Assembly (NCBI GenBank): GCA_948144175.1
Contig: CANXME010002010.1
Coordinates: forward strand, 496,001 to 560,000
Reading direction: 5' to 3'
From: Closterium sp. NIES-65
Taxonomy: Eukaryota > Streptophyta > Zygnematophyceae > Desmidiales > Closteriaceae
Length of the DNA: 64,000 nt
Shown: piece by piece, positions 1 through 9,639 of the stretch
How the letters are laid out: every line of letters starts with the position of its first letter
Numbering within the stretch: position 1 is the first letter of the stretch
Translations under genes and position numbers: made by a program
The notes under the pieces: generated by a model
Databases searched by the model: none
What the model was told of the DNA's origin: nothing
The model's input: the letters and a program-made list of their open reading frames with translations, nothing else

Positions 1-246
1 TTGGATGTTGAAGCCGAGGCCAAACTGATCGCACGAGCGACGGTGGAAACCCTCGCGTTTTGGGGAATGTGCCCCGTGGATGGGCCGAAACTCAGGAAGA
101 TCGGCATCGCGGTGCCGCTTGACGCGCAGATGGAGTACGACATCGAACACAGGGGGAGGAAGAGGCCGAGGGGCAAGCAGGGCAAGGAGAGCTCGGGGAA
201 GAAGGGGAAGAAGGGCAGAGCGGGCAAGGACAGCACGGCGGCGTAG
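1..246 (+). CDS. C-terminal end of an unknown basic protein (partial)
   Basis: The frame is already open at the window edge and runs to a TAG at 244-246, so only the last ~81 residues are visible and the true start lies outside. The first half is mixed (ARATVETLAFWGMCPVDGPK). The last ~35 residues are rich in Lys, Arg and Gly and resemble a nuclear-localisation or nucleic-acid-binding tail. I do not recognise the family. Support that this stretch belongs to a repeated unit is a degraded copy at 599-716 that keeps the same order but lacks the basic tail. It could be the end of a transposon protein or of a repeated host gene. Confidence 0.4.
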   Translation: MDVEAEAKLIARATVETLAFWGMCPVDGPKLRKIGIAVPLDAQMEYDIEHRGRKRPRGKQGKESSGKKGKKGRAGKDSTAA

Positions 247-251
247 TCGGC

Positions 252-995
252 ATAACAATCTGCCATGGGCGGCAGGAGGGAGCGCAAGTAGGTCTTCTTG
301 CTAGGATGGCCTGGTATGGGCGGCGTCGATTATGTGTTTTTTTTGGGATTTCTTTTTTCGTTTGATTGTATAGTTTTCGTTGGGATTTCTTTTGTTGGCT
401 GTAACTTTTTGGTAGTGCATGTTACTAGAACACTCCTCGGCAAGGTCGACCTTATCTCTACCATGTTACTCAAATGCGGGCCCAGTTCGATGAACCCCGT
501 CGGCGTATAGCAACTCGGCGTCGACATAGTGCGTCTGGCTGTATGCATGTATATACTCGGCGATGAGCCTCGTCGGCTATGCCGAGATGGTCAATGGTCG
601 GCGCTTTGGGGAATGTGCCGCGCCGCCCAGGTGGCCGAAACTCTAGGAGGTCGGCATCGATGTGCCGTTTGACGCGCATATCGAGCGGGCATGGACAGCA
701 CGGATGCGTAGTCGGCGCACGGAGGGAGCGCTAGGTGGTATGATTGCTCGGTTATAGCGTGATCGGCGCCGTTTGCGCCGTTTGCATGCAGTCAGGGATG
801 TCGACATGAATAAGGCACAATGAATTGCACACACATGGTGGCGACTATGTCGGAGTCCGACATATCTGGTTCGGATGTATGTGTTGGATCATGTATGTTC
901 GTGTTGCATGAGAATCAACAAGTACGATGGGAACACTACGGTTTGCTAAATCAGGGCATCATCAACCTACGCTAACACATATACACCGAGGATCT
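252..995. other. Intergenic stretch, no gene seen
   Basis: Apart from the degraded repeat copy at 599-716, I see no supportable coding region, RNA or terminal repeat. The stretch is rich in GTCGG/CCGAC words, as is the neighbouring Crypton-like gene, and may belong to the same element downstream of its stop codon at 996. Confidence 0.5.
599..716 (+). repeat. Degraded second copy of the 52-251 segment
   Basis: Bases 599-716 repeat 52-251 with scattered changes: both hold TTTGGGGAATGTGCC, GGCCGAAACTC, GGTGCCG or TGTGCCG, TTGACGCGCA and GACAGCACGG. The second copy lacks ~80 bases that encode the Lys/Arg-rich stretch in copy 1; the loss lies between short GAG matches. The second copy has no useful open frame. 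Confidence 0.7.
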
Positions 996-3900
996 TCATG
1001 CCGACTTCTTGCGCTTTGACGGAGGACGCTGCGCAGGTGCGGTCTGCTTGGCCAAGTCGGCCACGGTCTTCGGCATCTGCTCCTCCCAGGTGTCTGGAAA
1101 CAGGCGGTCGACCCACGTCGTCGGCTTCAGCTCGAGCGCCACCAGCGCACAGGCGAGGCGTAGCTTCGAGACCACCTTGGGGCCAAGCCCCTTGACGCCC
1201 ATGCCAGGCTCCTTGGACATCGTCGGTGCCGTCTCCGGGTTGAGCACCGTGAGGGCATCGCAGAAGCTCCCAATGCCCGGTGACGCGATCGTGTTCAGTG
1301 CATCGACCACGGCTTCGGTGTCGGCATCGCCGTCGCTCGCGCGTAGCTGGCGCACCGCATCCATGGCCTTCAGCATGCGGCGCACCCTCATGTTGAGTGC
1401 ACCCTGGGTCGCGCCTTTGAGGAGGGTGTGGCGGTCGATGAACCCCGGCTCGGCGACCCTGTCGCAAAGACGACGGGTGTCATTGGCGGTGGCGGAGTTC
1501 CAGAGGCGCCAAGCGTCCCGCACGGTCTTTGAATCCCGCCAAGGTTGCACCACGTTGAGCTCGTAACTGGCCTCCTCTGCTGTCTGGGGGGGTGGCGGGG
1601 GTTTCCCATCATCTCTCTTGGCTCCGGTCCCCGTGTTGGCCGAATCCGCGGAGCCACCCTCGCCCGGAGTTTGATCGGTAGCCGACGGCGGCGCCGCCGG
1701 CATCCTCCGGGCTTCTGACACACGGAGTGCCTCGGTGAGTCGAGCAAGCTCGGAGGTGAGCGACGCGATGGTGTCGTTTTGCTTCTCGATCGTCTCCTGA
1801 AAGCCTAGCTTCTCGAGCGCCGAGCGCTCGACCTCCTTCTTCAGCGCCTCCTTGAGGGACATGTTGTGATACTGGGTGTCCATGCGCACGGATATTTCCT
1901 GCAATGTTGGGTGTGCGGAAAGGCGACAAGAGGTTAGAATTCACCGGCTAAAATTCAACGACGCCGACGTGGTCGGCAACTCACCTCCGGTTGTATCTGA
2001 GTCGGGTCCCGGCGCTTTTTGATCGTATCGGTGTCGACCGACTCGACCCTTTTCGCCCAGTGCTGGAAGAGGGCAATCCTGCAGAGCTTGGAACCTTGGA
2101 CGTACGGGTGCCACGGTGTGCGGACGAGCTTCACCGCGAGGTCCTCGGCGACGATTCGTCGGAACATCACGAGGGTGCGCAAGAAGTGCACTGCGGCTGC
2201 AGCGGCGTCGCTCCCGTTGACGGCACGCGTCTCCGCCTGCAAGTCGGAAAGTGGCGTGGGTTAGTAGGGAGTTGGGCAGCCAACTAGGCCACGACGACTG
2301 AAAAACATTGTCGGCGTCGAGTGACATACATCGCGCAGCATAGCATCCACGCCGGGGAAGATGTGCTCGGCGAGCAGGTCCAGGAGTTTGTCGGAGGGCT
2401 TGACCCTGCTGCGCCCCAAGAAGTAGTCTTGCTTGAGTCCCGAGTAGCCGGCATCACCACCCCAACGGGAATGGCCGTGATGTACGCACGCGTCATCTTG
2501 TCGAGAGCCCAGTGTCCCAGCTCGGCGATCTGGGCGTGCGGCGTCCCTCCGATGGCTAACTCCTGCGCACCTCCGGCGCGGGCGGCGTGCACGTTCCTTT
2601 TGCAGAACACCTTGTTGGTCGTCCACACCTGCCGAGTCCAACGTTGGTGGGTGGCGGAGGAGAGCTCCTCCTGCTCCTTGTCGTTTCTGGCGAAGAAGAG
2701 ATGCTTCTTGTACCAGCGTTCGCGTTCTGTGGTGTCAGGCGGCGAAAGAAAGTCGGTGCCGGAGAACTGACCGATCTGGTCGAGGATGAAGTGCAGCCAC
2801 AGGCCGGTCTCGCCGACGGCGCACAGCTCCGCTTCCAGGTGTCGCGCAGCGTAGCTCTGCTGAAGACGGGCATCCTTGGAAGTCTTCGAGTTACGCGCGG
2901 CGATCACCATGACGACCGGCTGGCTATCCGGGTTCACCTCCGAGGTGCTCGCCAGGTGGTACAAGAAGATGTCGGGGAGCGTGATCTCGCGGATGCTGGC
3001 GCCGCGCAGGAGAGTGTGGTGGGAGAGTAGCGTGAGCACCTTGATGAGGAGGAATCGCCACAGCGTCTGCGACGGAGTGGTAGCACGCGGGTTCCACGCC
3101 GCCGCCGCCCATGTCGGCAGCACCCTCATCATGATCTGGCGGAACTGCTCGGCGGTGTAGGTATCGCCGATGGTGCCGCGTCGACGGTCGGCGCAGTTCC
3201 TGAACGCAAATCGGCGGGGAAAATCTGTTAGACTGCGTTGACTTCACAGTGCACAGTGACATATAATAAGGTTGTCGACCAACTTACTTGAGGTCCCTCT
3301 CGTTCTTGTGGCGGACGTTGAACCGCACCTCCGATCTCACCACCGAGATCTCCCTCATGATGCCCAGCTCCTTCTCTCGGTACAGCGTTGCCTCCACCCT
3401 CGCCGCCATCTGGCATGCCTTTATGCGCCCGAGGATCGTGTGCACAGTTGTCGACCTCACAGACCCCGTTCGCGTGGCATTGTTCTCCTCCCCGGGCTGG
3501 TCAACAATGAGGTTACACTCACGGCTCATTTGCTTCACGTAGGCGCGCAGCCGGGTTTCGGTGACCCTAGGGCCGTGCAGCCAGATGTACTGTCGGCGGA
3601 CCACTTTCTCGTTGCACCAATCCTTCTTCTTGTTGTCGCAGATGTAGTGGTCGATCTCGTCGACGTGCCTAAGTCGTTGCTCATGGGGTAGCTTGTCGCA
3701 TATCTGCTTCAGCATCTTCGCCGCCCACCTCTTGTAGTGGTAGATGAACGCGGTGTACAGCCTGAGCGTGCTATTCTTCTCCAAGCATTGTAGGTGTCGT
3801 AGGGCGTCCATTATGAGCACGTCAATGCTGGAGTACACCATGTCGTCCACTACAAAGTCCGTCGCCTTCCACCCTTCGCGCGGCACCGCCATGTGCTGAT

Positions 3901-4276
3901 TGTCCTCCTCCTCGTCCACTTCGAGCATGTCACGTATGTATTCGAATTCCCGCCTAAGGCATTCTTCCAAGGTGCGCGGATTCGTGCTACGCGGAGGACG
4001 GTCGTCAACTTCGTCGTCGCTCTCGTCGTCGTCGTCACCACCTTGGTTTTCCGAGCCGGCCGGCACCGACGAAGGTCCAGTCTGCCCATCTACCGTCGGT
4101 GTCGACTTCTTCGTAAACTCCCCAATTGGCGGATTCGGTATGTCCTTGGTGTACTCCCCTTCGGGAATCTGAGTAAGTTTGTCAAGATCGTAAAGCAACT
4201 TCAGCGTCTCTACGGGGGCAGAGGACGGACTGTGGTCGGTTGGGGTACCAACGTCGGGCATGTCGACGTCGTCCAT
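996..4276 (-). pseudogene. Crypton-type tyrosine recombinase (YR) with C-terminal GCR1_C-like domain, four exons
   Basis: Minus-strand exons are 4276-3288, 3199-2330, 2236-1985 and 1898-996, with donors GTAAGT, GTATGT and GTGAGT, acceptors ending CAG, and matching phases; about 1,004 codons. Exon 1 holds an acidic N-terminus and a helical core-binding-like region. Exon 2 holds the recombinase: LLRGASIREITLPDI (first Arg), RHLEAELCAVG (Crypton signature), HAAR (HxxR), ELGHW, and AYITAIP with the likely nucleophile Tyr. DYFLGRSRVKPSDKLL and IFPGVDAML follow, as in the Ndc10/Crypton fold. Exon 4 starts with a coiled coil (KKEVERSALEKL...), then SKTVRDAWRLWN...MRVRRML, like GCR1_C, and ends in KRKKSA. 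Cryptons are DNA transposons that move by YR recombination. A one-base frame break near 2455-2465, just after the Tyr motif, suggests this copy is inactive; a sequencing error is possible. Element ends were not found. Confidence 0.8.
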
Positions 4277-4558
4277 GACCGCTCGTATGCTCTACCGCCG
4301 GCCGTGGAAGAGGGAAAGATTGGTCAACCAGAGATGGTACTGATTCACGGGTGCGGTGTACGCCGTAATCGTCCTGCGGCGGCCTTCCTCGAATTCCCTC
4401 CCAAGTGCTTCTAACTCAGCGTCGACCTCGAGTCGTGCTTCTAACTCAGCGTCGACCTCGAGTCATTCTAGTTGCGCTTTGATGTCGTCGTCTACCGAAT
4501 CGGCGGGGGGTGGGATAAGTTGTTGTGGCTGTTGGGCACTAGCCCTTCCTCTGGCCAT
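4277..4558 (-). other. In-frame upstream extension of the Crypton-like gene (likely lost N-terminus)
   Basis: Upstream of the ATG at 4276 the same frame extends back to an ATG at 4558 and would encode MARGRASAQQPQQ..., then a Glu/Leu-rich coiled coil doubled by a tandem repeat. Two in-frame stops interrupt it: TGA at 4463-4465 and TAG at 4292-4294. I infer that the ancestral protein started at 4558 and that this copy has decayed, with 4276 the first usable start now. A 5' UTR read by chance is the alternative. Confidence 0.45.
4405..4464. repeat. Perfect 30-bp tandem duplication
   Basis: Two identical 30-bp units (4405-4434 and 4435-4464, beginning GTGCTTCTAACTCAGCG). The length is a multiple of three, so on the minus strand it duplicates ten residues of the coiled coil (LEVDAELEAR type) without shifting frame. 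Confidence 0.85.
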
Positions 4559-5584
4559 GCGTCGCCGACTCGGTAAGGTTGGGAGATGCTATCGTCGCCC
4601 TGATCTATCGTCGCCGACTTTCCTATATGACGACCTAGAACCTAGTAAGGCGAAGTCGACGATGGTCGACCCCAACACCGACCTATGGCACTCTATTCCA
4701 GGTCGTCGCCTTTGTCCCGCCGCTCGGTCGACTCGGCCGTCGAGTAACCTACACCCGCAGAGATAGCGAGGGTCCTGTGAAGAAAACGAAGTGCTAGATG
4801 GCGCACAGGAGCATGAGAGAAACATGAAGCTGAACCGGCAGAATGAGAGCGATGTGCGTGGTCAAGGAGGGGTATGGTTGCGAGCCACTGCGCACCTGCC
4901 GCGCTCCACGCAGCCCTCTTTGCAAGCGCCGCTGTGCACGTGCATGACGTGTCACGATCGATGCATGTCTAGTGTCACGCCGCTCTGCGCTCAACGGCAC
5001 TCCCGCCGGTGCCTTGCCACGGTGGAATTCACGTGCGCCACGTGCAATAGGCCAATCACCTAGTTCCACTCTCCCGAAATGCCGTAGCGTCCAGCTCTCC
5101 CGCGCAAACCTCATCGACCTGCGAGTAGGCGCGTGGCCGGAGGCTTGGTCGACGCCGACATTTCCATGAGTCTGGGGCTCTCTTCGCCTATGCATTGTTT
5201 GGTCGCGCAGCGAAATATACCCGGTGGTGCGAAGCGGGGCCACGTCGGCGCCGTCGTGGCACCTCCCGATTGTCAGGCTCGATCTCGGCCGTCCCTACTA
5301 AGCCACGTGGCAGTAATCGCGGCTCGGCGCACAACGTGTCGAGCTGTGGTTCAGGGTCCGCTGAGGTATCCTTCTCGGGTTTCTCTCAGCGAAACCCGAG
5401 GTCGTCAGATAGTCGACAATCTCGAGGGGTTCAGAGCCCCAGAGGACTGCCTGGTCGCCCCAGTTTGCCACTCGCAAGTCGTCAGGAGCTCGTCAATCCC
5501 GAGGGGGTTCGTTGTCCTATCGCAACCGCGAAATTGGGCGGCAGTTTTCGTCGGCTGAGGTATACCATCCCATTGCTCAGAGGC
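4559..5584. other. Stretch without a supportable gene
   Basis: Open frames here (for example 5133-5590 plus) have skewed composition and no recognisable motif. A small inverted repeat, CGGGTTT...CGAAACCCG, sits near 5377-5400. This interval probably holds the 5' flank of the Crypton-like gene and intron sequence of the GH16 gene whose last exon starts at 5727. Confidence 0.45.
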
Positions 5585-5689
5585 CGATGATGCATCATGA
5601 TAAACCTACAGCATTGTTGCCCCGCGACTACTTTCAGCAATGTTTTGTAAAACGTAGGGCAATGTTTGGGCGAGTTTTTTTTTGCAGAG
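5585..5689 (+). repeat. Dispersed repeat, copy 1 (inverted copy at 46064-46167)
   Basis: About 100 bp, including CATTGTTGCCCCGCGACT, ACTTTCAGCA and GGGCAATGTTTGGGCGAGTT, recurs in reverse complement at 46064-46167 with modest divergence. The borders are sharp near ATGATAAACCT and TTTTTGCAGAG. No coding capacity and no clear TSD; it may be one end of an old DNA transposon. Confidence 0.75.
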
Positions 5690-5726
5690 TACGGTAGGGG
5701 CGTTGCTGACGCATTTCTATTTACAG

Positions 5727-5919
5727 ATGGTTCATTGATGGCGAACTCGTGCGCACGGTGATGAAATCCACGAGCAGCAGCTTTCCCTCTATGAACGTCT
5801 ATTTATACTCCAGCTTATGGAACGCTTCTTTCATCAACGGTGGCTCGTGGGCTGGAGTTAACAGTGATCCTACAAATGCCGCTTACACGATTGCTGCCAA
5901 GAACATCAACATTCAGTAA
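5727..5919 (+). CDS. Last exon of a GH16 (XTH/EG16-like) glucanase/transglucosylase
   Basis: A consensus acceptor (TTTCTATTTACAG) precedes 5727. The exon encodes WFIDGELVRTVMK..., then NVYLYSSLWNA, and ends at TAA 5917-5919 after 63 codons. 'FIDG..VR' followed by 'Y.SLWNA' is the signature of plant GH16 wall enzymes just after the catalytic strand; the catalytic motif itself would lie in upstream exons, which I cannot find nearby. No C-terminal XET_C extension follows, which fits EG16-type or other short GH16 proteins better than typical XTHs. Expected role: cutting or rejoining xyloglucan or mixed-linkage glucan in the wall. The gene is either truncated, or the Crypton-like unit upstream sits in a long intron. 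It converges on the UAM gene 400 bp away. Confidence 0.65.
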
Positions 5920-6319
5920 ACCTGGAGAAGATCAAACTTACCTGTTGTACGACTATTTATTGTAGTACCCGTATGTATAATACAAAGCTCTTGGGGTTGT
6001 ATAATCTCAGTAAAGATCCATCATTGCTCGTTATCACATGGGAAACCTGACCACAACACATCCATGGTATGATTCGTGCTCCAGGTAACGGTCATAGCTT
6101 CTTTCATCACAGCTTTGAAGGGTCAAGCTCAAGCACCTTTTAAACTGTGAAGCCCTGTCCTGCTATGCACGACAGGAGGGGTTTGCATAAAAACTGTGCC
6201 ACAAAGAGGCTTTTGCATAGAAACTGTGCCCAGGTTTGCACATGTAGCTGTTGCAGCATATCAATAAATGTAAAGCTGAACAGGCTGCTCTATTGTGTAT
6301 CTTCTCTACTACTTAACCC
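5920..6319. other. Shared 3' flank between convergent GH16 exon and UAM gene
   Basis: About 400 bp of non-coding DNA holding both 3' UTRs. A small imperfect duplication (TTTGCATA-AAACTGTGCC, twice within 6183-6231) is present. On the minus strand the UAM stop is followed by TTTACATTTATTGATATGC, a plausible polyadenylation region; I cannot choose a site. Confidence 0.5.
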
Positions 6320-6693
6320 TCAGTGATCAACCTCAGGTGGAGGTGTTGAGGAAGAATTCATAGTCTTCCATGCATCTATCCAGGTAACCATGGCTTCTGC
6401 CAGCTTGTTAAGAGATGAGTCAGCTTTGCCAAGCTTCTCCTTCACCTGAGAAATAGAAAGAGTAGTTCCAGGCAGAAAAAGGTCAGGAAGAACCCCAGAG
6501 ACAGAGCAGGAAATTACTGCAGCCTCTACTCACCTGTTTGGCGATTTCCAGGTAGCATGCCTCCACCGTTGTAGCTTCAGCAGGTAGCTGCATGGATTGG
6601 AAGAATGGTACAATCTCCTCTTGCCAGAAAATGCCCTTGTACTCCTTCCTGCACAAATGAAAACATCAGCATGCCAGCGCTTGGCAGGATTAC

Positions 6694-6738
<45 letters not shown>

Positions 6739-8162
6739 ATATGCGAGAATTACCTCAAGCAGGCGAACGCATTTCCGGATTTCTGCCTCCAAACGTAGGG
6801 AAGCCCTGATTTCACACCGTACCGCAAATGGTCGCATATAACCTGGAGAACAACATCCCACATCAAAATAATATTGACAGTACACATCTACAAAATTTCA
6901 AGGCAGCTACTTACCTTCGAGCACCATCCAGCCCACATGTCATCATGAAAGCCGAAAGGTTGTCCTTCACCAATGGGCGGAAAGTACATCGCGGGGCCAA
7001 TGATCTCACGGTCAAAAGCGAGGTTGAATCCTGACATAGGAAACAAAACACCCTGCAAAATGCACCATGTCAGTTGGTCTTCCAACCCCAGTAGTAAAGC
7101 TGGAGAACAATGCAGAAACAGTAGGTAGCAATGTTACTTTGGGAATGGTCTGCACGCAGTCTACATAGCGAAGATTGCGCTCGTTCGGCTTGACAAGCTG
7201 AGTCGGGGCATCGTAGTCGGGGTTATTCAGCCAGAGACCGTGAGATATTACAGTCCTGACACCCTCCCGCAGACTGCAAGACACGCACAAACGTGAGAAC
7301 ATTTTAAATAAACGAAAAAGAAAAAAAGAAGGAAATCGTGCGCATACCTGAAAGGATAACCACGGACAAAATCCGTGGAGTCCTCAAATGGGTCGTAAAG
7401 AGTGTTAAAGTGAAGTGGTGTTGCTGGCCTCTGAAGATTCTGAATGTGCTTCAGCACCGGATCCAACTCCAATCCTGGAGCTGGAAAACCTTTCAAACGG
7501 TAGCAGTCGTCGGCCAGCGTGTAAATGAACCTCTTCTTCGAGATAAGCCACCCAAAGCATCGGCACGCACTGTTGAAGATCGAGAGAGGGAGAGGCAAAG
7601 AGAGGGAGAGGCGAAGCGAGGGGGAATGGAAGCGAGGGGGAGGGGGAGGAAAAACGAGGGAGGGGGAGGGGAAGCGAGGGAGAGGGAGGGGAAGCGAGGG
7701 AGGGGGAGGGGAAGCGAGGGAGGGAGAAAAGGACCGAGAGAGAGGGAGGGGGAGCGAGAGAGGGAGAGAAAGCGAGAGAGAGGGAGTGAGAGAGAGGAAG
7801 AAAGGGAGAGAGAGAGAGGGAGAGGGAGAGAGTTTCACACCAGTGTAAGCTTACGTGACAGCAACCTGTTTGGCAGAAGTATCCTGAGCTCACCTGTCTT
7901 TCGACGAGATGCATGCAGAACGGTTTCCCAGCATCCGCTTGACATCGCTCCTTGTGAACGATTCAACATCAAGCCCAGGTGGTGCTCTCAGCTTCGCGGA
8001 TGCATCAGGACCAGTCTGAACCACGATGATGTGGTACGGCCTCAACACATCGTACCACGACTGGAAAAAATCGCCACTCTCTCCGCTAGTTGCAAGAACG
8101 ACATCGATTTCGCTTGAGTGGGGAACCAGCGCGACAGGTCCAGGTCCAGACGACTTACTCAT
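6320..8162 (-). CDS. UDP-arabinopyranose mutase / reversibly glycosylated polypeptide (GT75)
   Basis: Seven exons: 8162-7894, 7569-7348, 7273-7138, 7052-6915, 6842-6754, 6648-6534, 6445-6320; all GT-AG, phases agree, 364 residues, normal for the family. UAM/RGP interconverts UDP-arabinopyranose and UDP-arabinofuranose for wall pectin, xylan and arabinogalactan and acts on the cytosolic face of the Golgi. Diagnostic blocks: [95 protein letters not shown] and [13 protein letters not shown]. Arg159 and Arg166 match the two conserved arginines, one of which is reversibly glycosylated. Oddities: the usual Asp triad reads A-D-D at 109-111, and the N-terminal 'VQDGD' block reads VQTGPD, so this may be a divergent, possibly non-catalytic class-2-like member. 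The start at 8162 is chosen to match family length; an in-frame ATG lies nine codons upstream at 8189. Confidence 0.9.
6697..6737 (+). repeat. 41-bp poly(A) run in UAM intron 5
   Basis: An uninterrupted A run on the plus strand, so poly(T) in the transcript. It lies ~50 bases upstream of the intron 5 acceptor (AG at 6650-6649) and could act as a very long polypyrimidine tract. Length is likely variable. Confidence 0.95.
7575..7831 (+). repeat. Polypurine GA/GGGA microsatellite filling UAM intron 1
   Basis: About 255 bp of almost pure purine on the plus strand (GAGAGGGAG, GGGGAAGCGAGGGAG units). It makes up most of intron 1 (7570-7893) and is pyrimidine-only in the transcript. The units are partly mirror-symmetric. 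Confidence 0.9.
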
Positions 8163-8676
8163 CTTCGAATGCAAGATTCTACGATTCACAGGAAAAACTC
8201 GTCAGATGTGCCATTCTTTGATGAAGGGAGCGTCATAAATCAGCCAGGAAACGTCCTGTCCTCCGGTGAAGATAATGCGCGCTGCGAAAGCCATCGGAAG
8301 CCCTATTGATGTGACTAGTTGCTGACGGGTGACTCACTAACTTGTGCGCGCTGTTGCGAAACCCTTTTGGGCCATGTCATACGTATTCGTTTTTTGCTCG
8401 AAACCTTCCAGACGTAATGAACATGTCGGACTTGCACAACATCGCACTCCACCGCAATATGCTGAATTGTGACACGCCGTTTCTCTTCTACTTTGTGATG
8501 CGACACAGCAAGCGGAGTTGGTAATATTGACTTCAATATCGAAGAGTGCGCGGAAGTCAATATCGAAGAGTGATCACAACTTCTACTAGGGCGTGGAACA
8601 TTTCCGACCAAATGATTGGGCCTCGCGAATGCGAAGGGTGTAACAGAGACGCAAAGGGTGTAGCATAGTTTTTAAA
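8163..8676. other. Upstream (promoter-side) region of the UAM gene
   Basis: No gene is visible. A short direct duplication (TCAATATCGAAGAGTG at 8533-8548 and 8557-8572) lies ~370-410 bp upstream of the start codon. No clear TATA box can be assigned. Confidence 0.45.
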
Positions 8677-8952
8677 TGTTATGAATGAACTTGCAGAGTG
8701 CGCAGTAAAACGAATATCGAGAATGAGAATTACAGAATGTCTGAATGAACAATGAAGTAGCGAGGCCTAAATAGGGAAAAAACTAGCTAGGCGGAAAGAT
8801 TGGGCGAGGATGGCTCGGTGATGGTTGCGATTGGAGCGGAGGCCGACTCGGGAGTGGTTCGGTGCGACGAAATAGGAAGGTCAGGTTCGTCGCGTGACCC
8901 TCGGGATGGCCTCGCTAACGAGTGTCTCAGTAAGGATTTGTAAATCCTTACA
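8677..8952 (-). repeat. Solo LTR, G family (276 bp)
   Basis: Runs from TGTTATGAATG to AATCCTTACA and matches the 276-bp LTR at 44490-44765 over its full length with scattered substitutions. No internal region is attached and the 5-bp flanks (TTAAA / CTCTC) do not match, so it is a solo LTR or old fragment. Orientation follows the second copy, which has a primer-binding site. The last 22 bases hold a near-perfect 10-bp inverted repeat. Confidence 0.8.
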
Positions 8953-9508
8953 CTCTCCCACCTTCTAAACAAGGCAGCCCTGTACTGAAAACAGGTCCCA
9001 CACTAGCAAGGATGCCGTAGATCTCCCCTTCAGCTGAATCCGACGGCTGAAATGCCTTTGACATTTTTTTTTTTGAAAAGGTTGGAATGTAGGCCGTTGA
9101 TGAAGTACGATTTCGATCTGACGGTCGAAGATGAACTGGCCCAATATGAAGTAGAGGTTGGAATGTGAGCCGTTGATGAAGTACGATTTCGATCTGACGG
9201 TCAAAGATGTACTGGCCCAATATGAAGTAGAGGTTGGAATGTGGGCCGTTGATCGAGCAAATGTAGATCTGACGGTCGAAGCAGTTGCGAGTTTGGAGGG
9301 AAGCTGCTGACGCGAAATTCAATCGCGATGTAGCAGAAACCGTTGATCGTGTCGGTGCGATCGCGAGCGTCCGTCGTGCTGACGCAAACTGACAAAGTCA
9401 GAAAGGACCGAGAAAACGCCAAGGAAAGAACAGTGCAAAGCACTTTCTCCCCCCCCCTCCAAGAAAGCACACCAGAAAATGTTTCACAGCTGCGCCGAGA
9501 TGAAAGCC
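8953..9508. other. Non-coding stretch with a 76-bp tandem repeat
   Basis: Apart from the tandem array at 9081-9284 and a C run near 9451-9460, nothing is recognisable. This is the left flank of element A1. Confidence 0.5.
9081..9284 (+). repeat. 76-bp tandem repeat, ~2.7 copies
   Basis: Units begin GTTGGAATGT at 9081, 9157 and 9233, exactly 76 bp apart. Each holds GCCGTTGAT ... GATCTGACGGTC, an imperfect inverted pair. The first two units are nearly identical; the third has diverged and is incomplete. Confidence 0.9.
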
Positions 9509-9639
9509 TGTCAGAATGTTATCTTACGTTCTAGCCTGTAGTGGGGTGCTCTATAGCGAGTACAACCCTTCTAGGGTTTGCTATTTGTATCCTCATTCCT
9601 GCTAGTTCAATCCTCTCTTCTTTCTTTCTAATTTTGTCA
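9509..9639 (+). repeat. 5' LTR of LTR-A1
   Basis: 131 bp, TGTCAGAATG to TTTTGTCA; near-identical to 18261-18391. Confidence 0.9.

Noticed and set aside
5133-5590. Two overlapping plus frames of 131-141 codons
   Set aside because: No motif, skewed composition, and overlap with a dispersed repeat border.
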